Positions 34,259-35,556 of a stretch of 35,556 bases of DNA are shown here, one piece after another; the stretch's first letter is position 1, and each line of letters opens with the position of its first letter. The DNA is from an uncultured Prevotellaceae bacterium (lineage in GTDB: Bacteria; Bacteroidota; Bacteroidia; Bacteroidales; Bacteroidaceae). The notes beneath the pieces were generated by a model. The model was not told where the DNA came from. It saw nothing but the letters and a program-made list of their open reading frames with translations, and did not search any database. The stretch covers positions 1 through 35,556 of the forward strand of contig CAMNHM010000012.1 in NCBI GenBank assembly GCA_946539475.1. Direction: 5' to 3'. A program made the translations under genes and the position numbers.

Positions 34259-34866
34259 GTTGGGGACTGTAAGTAATGTGCAAGCTTCTGGGTGGCGCGT
34301 GCACGGTGGCTGATCTGGTTTTTGATCTCCTCGCCAAGCTCTGCAAAAGTCTTGTCGTAGCCTTCCGGACGGAAGATGGGGTCGTAGCCGAAGCCCCCTG
34401 CCCCACTCCGCTCGCGGGTGATCTCACCCTCCACGATGCCCTCGAAGGTGTGCTCCTGCCTGATGCTCGTACAGCCACAGGGACAGACATCCTTCTTCTC
34501 TATTAACGCGATCACCGTGCGGAATCTTGCCTTGCGATTGTTATTTTCTCCTAATTCGTGCAAAAGTTTCGCCATGTTGGCCTCAGAGTCATGACCTTCT
34601 CCGGCATAGCGCGCACTATAGACGCCAGGTGCTCCGTCCAGGGCATCGACTTCCAGGCCAGTGTCGTCGGCAAAGACGCTGCAGTGGTAGTGCTGCCAGA
34701 TGTACTCTGCCTTCTGGCGGGCGTTGGCCTCGAGCGTAGTGCCCGTCTCAGGGATGTCAGCGTCGCATCCGATGTCCTTCAGCGAGAGCACCTCGATGCT
34801 GTCGCCGAGGATGTGGCGTATCTCCTGCAGCTTATGTGGATTGTTCGTTGCGAATACTATTCTCAT
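34249..34866 (-). CDS. rdgB: Non-canonical purine NTP pyrophosphatase (RdgB/HAM1)
   Basis: 205 residues, normal for the family. Removes ITP, dITP and XTP from the nucleotide pool by hydrolysis to monophosphates. Motifs are [12 protein letters not shown] (5-16), the metal site [27 protein letters not shown] (D67/D68), [26 protein letters not shown] and a C-terminal ISHRARA. A segment with three close cysteines (DVCPCGCTS, about 124-132) sits in a hairpin that is usually short and cysteine-poor; its meaning is unclear. The start codon lies inside the 3' end of the YitT gene (35-base overlap), so translation is probably coupled. Confidence 0.96.
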   Translation of the reverse strand: MRIVFATNNPHKLQEIRHILGDSIEVLSLKDIGCDADIPETGTTLEANARQKAEYIWQHYHCSVFADDTGLEVDALDGAPGVYSARYAGEGHDSEANMAKLLHELGENNNRKARFRTVIALIEKKDVCPCGCTSIRQEHTFEGIVEGEITRERSGAGGFGYDPIFRPEGYDKTFAELGEEIKNQISHRARATQKLAHYLQSPTHP

Positions 34867-35556
34867 GTTTCTGCTCTTTGATTTTCACTTTGATCTGGTC
34901 GAAGCCTTCGCCAAAGACACCGATGACGGAGCTCTGCGAGACGAATGCCTGTGGGTCGATCATCTTGATAAGTCGGAAGATGGCAGTGCTCTCGCTCTTC
35001 TTCGCCAGGATACAGAGCACCTTGCGCTCCTGACCCGTGTACCACCCGTGTCCGTCGAGGATGGTGACGCCGTGCTCCAGCTTCGTGCCGATGGCATTGG
35101 CTATCTCCTGCCATTTCGACGAGAATATGAGGAACTGTACCGACTGTCGCTGACGGTTCATGATGAAGTCGACCATGAAGTTCTCGATGACCATCGTACA
35201 GAGTCCGAACACCACCATGTGAGCCCTCTGGAGCATGTCGCCGAACTGTGGCACGAGCAGACAGGAGCCGATGATGATGAGGTCGAGGAACGTCAGTACC
35301 GTTCCCAGCGACACATCGCGGTATTTGTTCACGGAGGCAGCTATGATGTCGGTGCCTCCCGTCGATCCGTTGTTGAGGAAGACGATGCCCAGGGCTGAGC
35401 CCGTCATCGTGCATCCCAGCACCAGCGACATGAAGTTCTGACCCTCGCCCAGGATCTTCACGAAGTGTCCTGTCTCGTCGAGTGGCATGAGCGACTGGAA
35501 GAGTCCCAGCAGGAACGACAGCATGGTGAAGGCATAGATGGTCTTCGACAGGAATT
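34832..35556 (-). CDS. YitT family membrane protein, 5' end outside the window
   Basis: About 241 residues are visible; the family has about 290-300, so the first part lies beyond the edge. Reading continues past the first in-window ATG (35524) as [10 protein letters not shown], which fits a YitT protein. Membrane segments include [44 protein letters not shown] (the family's hallmark), [16 protein letters not shown] and [17 protein letters not shown]. The soluble C-terminal DUF2179 domain follows ([42 protein letters not shown]). The family is of unknown function in most bacteria. First visible gene of the reverse operon; it overlaps rdgB by 35 bases. Confidence 0.94.
   Translation of the reverse strand, partial: FLSKTIYAFTMLSFLLGLFQSLMPLDETGHFVKILGEGQNFMSLVLGCTMTGSALGIVFLNNGSTGGTDIIAASVNKYRDVSLGTVLTFLDLIIIGSCLLVPQFGDMLQRAHMVVFGLCTMVIENFMVDFIMNRQRQSVQFLIFSSKWQEIANAIGTKLEHGVTILDGHGWYTGQERKVLCILAKKSESTAIFRLIKMIDPQAFVSQSSVIGVFGEGFDQIKVKIKEQKHENSIRNEQST

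Overview
The window looks like chromosomal DNA of a fairly GC-rich member of the Bacteroidales, most likely Prevotellaceae. The evidence is: close matches to Bacteroidetes family proteins (GH3 acyl-acid synthetase-like, Ig-like lipoprotein, DUF3108, a PorZ-like type IX secretion protein, CotH kinase); promoters of the Bacteroidetes form TTTG-N19-21-TAnnTTTG; two C-termini with the VYDLSGR-type tail; and many starts without a Shine-Dalgarno sequence. No rRNA, tRNA, IS transposase, CRISPR or phage gene was seen.

Layout. 1-626 is the 3' end of pckA, with its terminator. 627-1450 has no gene but holds a 22-bp tandem array and a ~330-bp inverted-repeat element. 1451-9302 is a forward run: GH3, Ig-like lipoprotein, DUF3108, SF1 helicase, M16 peptidase. 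A DJ-1 family gene (reverse) converges on it and shares a divergent promoter region with nadK (forward). An MsbA-like exporter follows. Next comes a self-regulated ABC cassette (ATPase, permease, YtrA-type GntR regulator) behind a strong promoter and a palindromic operator, then a frameshifted lipoprotein pseudogene. 15460-21143 is a complete MacAB/TolC-like tripartite efflux operon with the ATPase and two permeases as separate genes. 21614-24128 (reverse) is a Y-family polymerase and a beta-helix lipoprotein. 24129-24567 is AT-rich and carries a phased array of DnaA-box-like 9-mers; together with an apparent switch of GC skew this makes it a candidate replication origin. Then come nadA and a secreted tyrosine phosphatase (forward). 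The rest (27095-35556) is one tightly overlapped reverse operon: yitT, rdgB, porZ-like, GT39-like membrane protein, acyltransferase, and an acyltransferase-CotH fusion.

The most striking feature is repeat biology. (a) Low-complexity, often palindromic elements (GTTGAGAG / GAGAAATGA / GGTGGAGGGTGACGG types) lie between genes and also in frame inside at least five conserved genes. They always replace a variable surface loop, build two signal peptides, and supply stop codons. (b) Three intergenic tandem arrays keep an exact 22-bp period with different unit sequences. (c) One large palindromic element lies upstream of the GH3 gene. All positions and alignments were read by eye; no searches were run.
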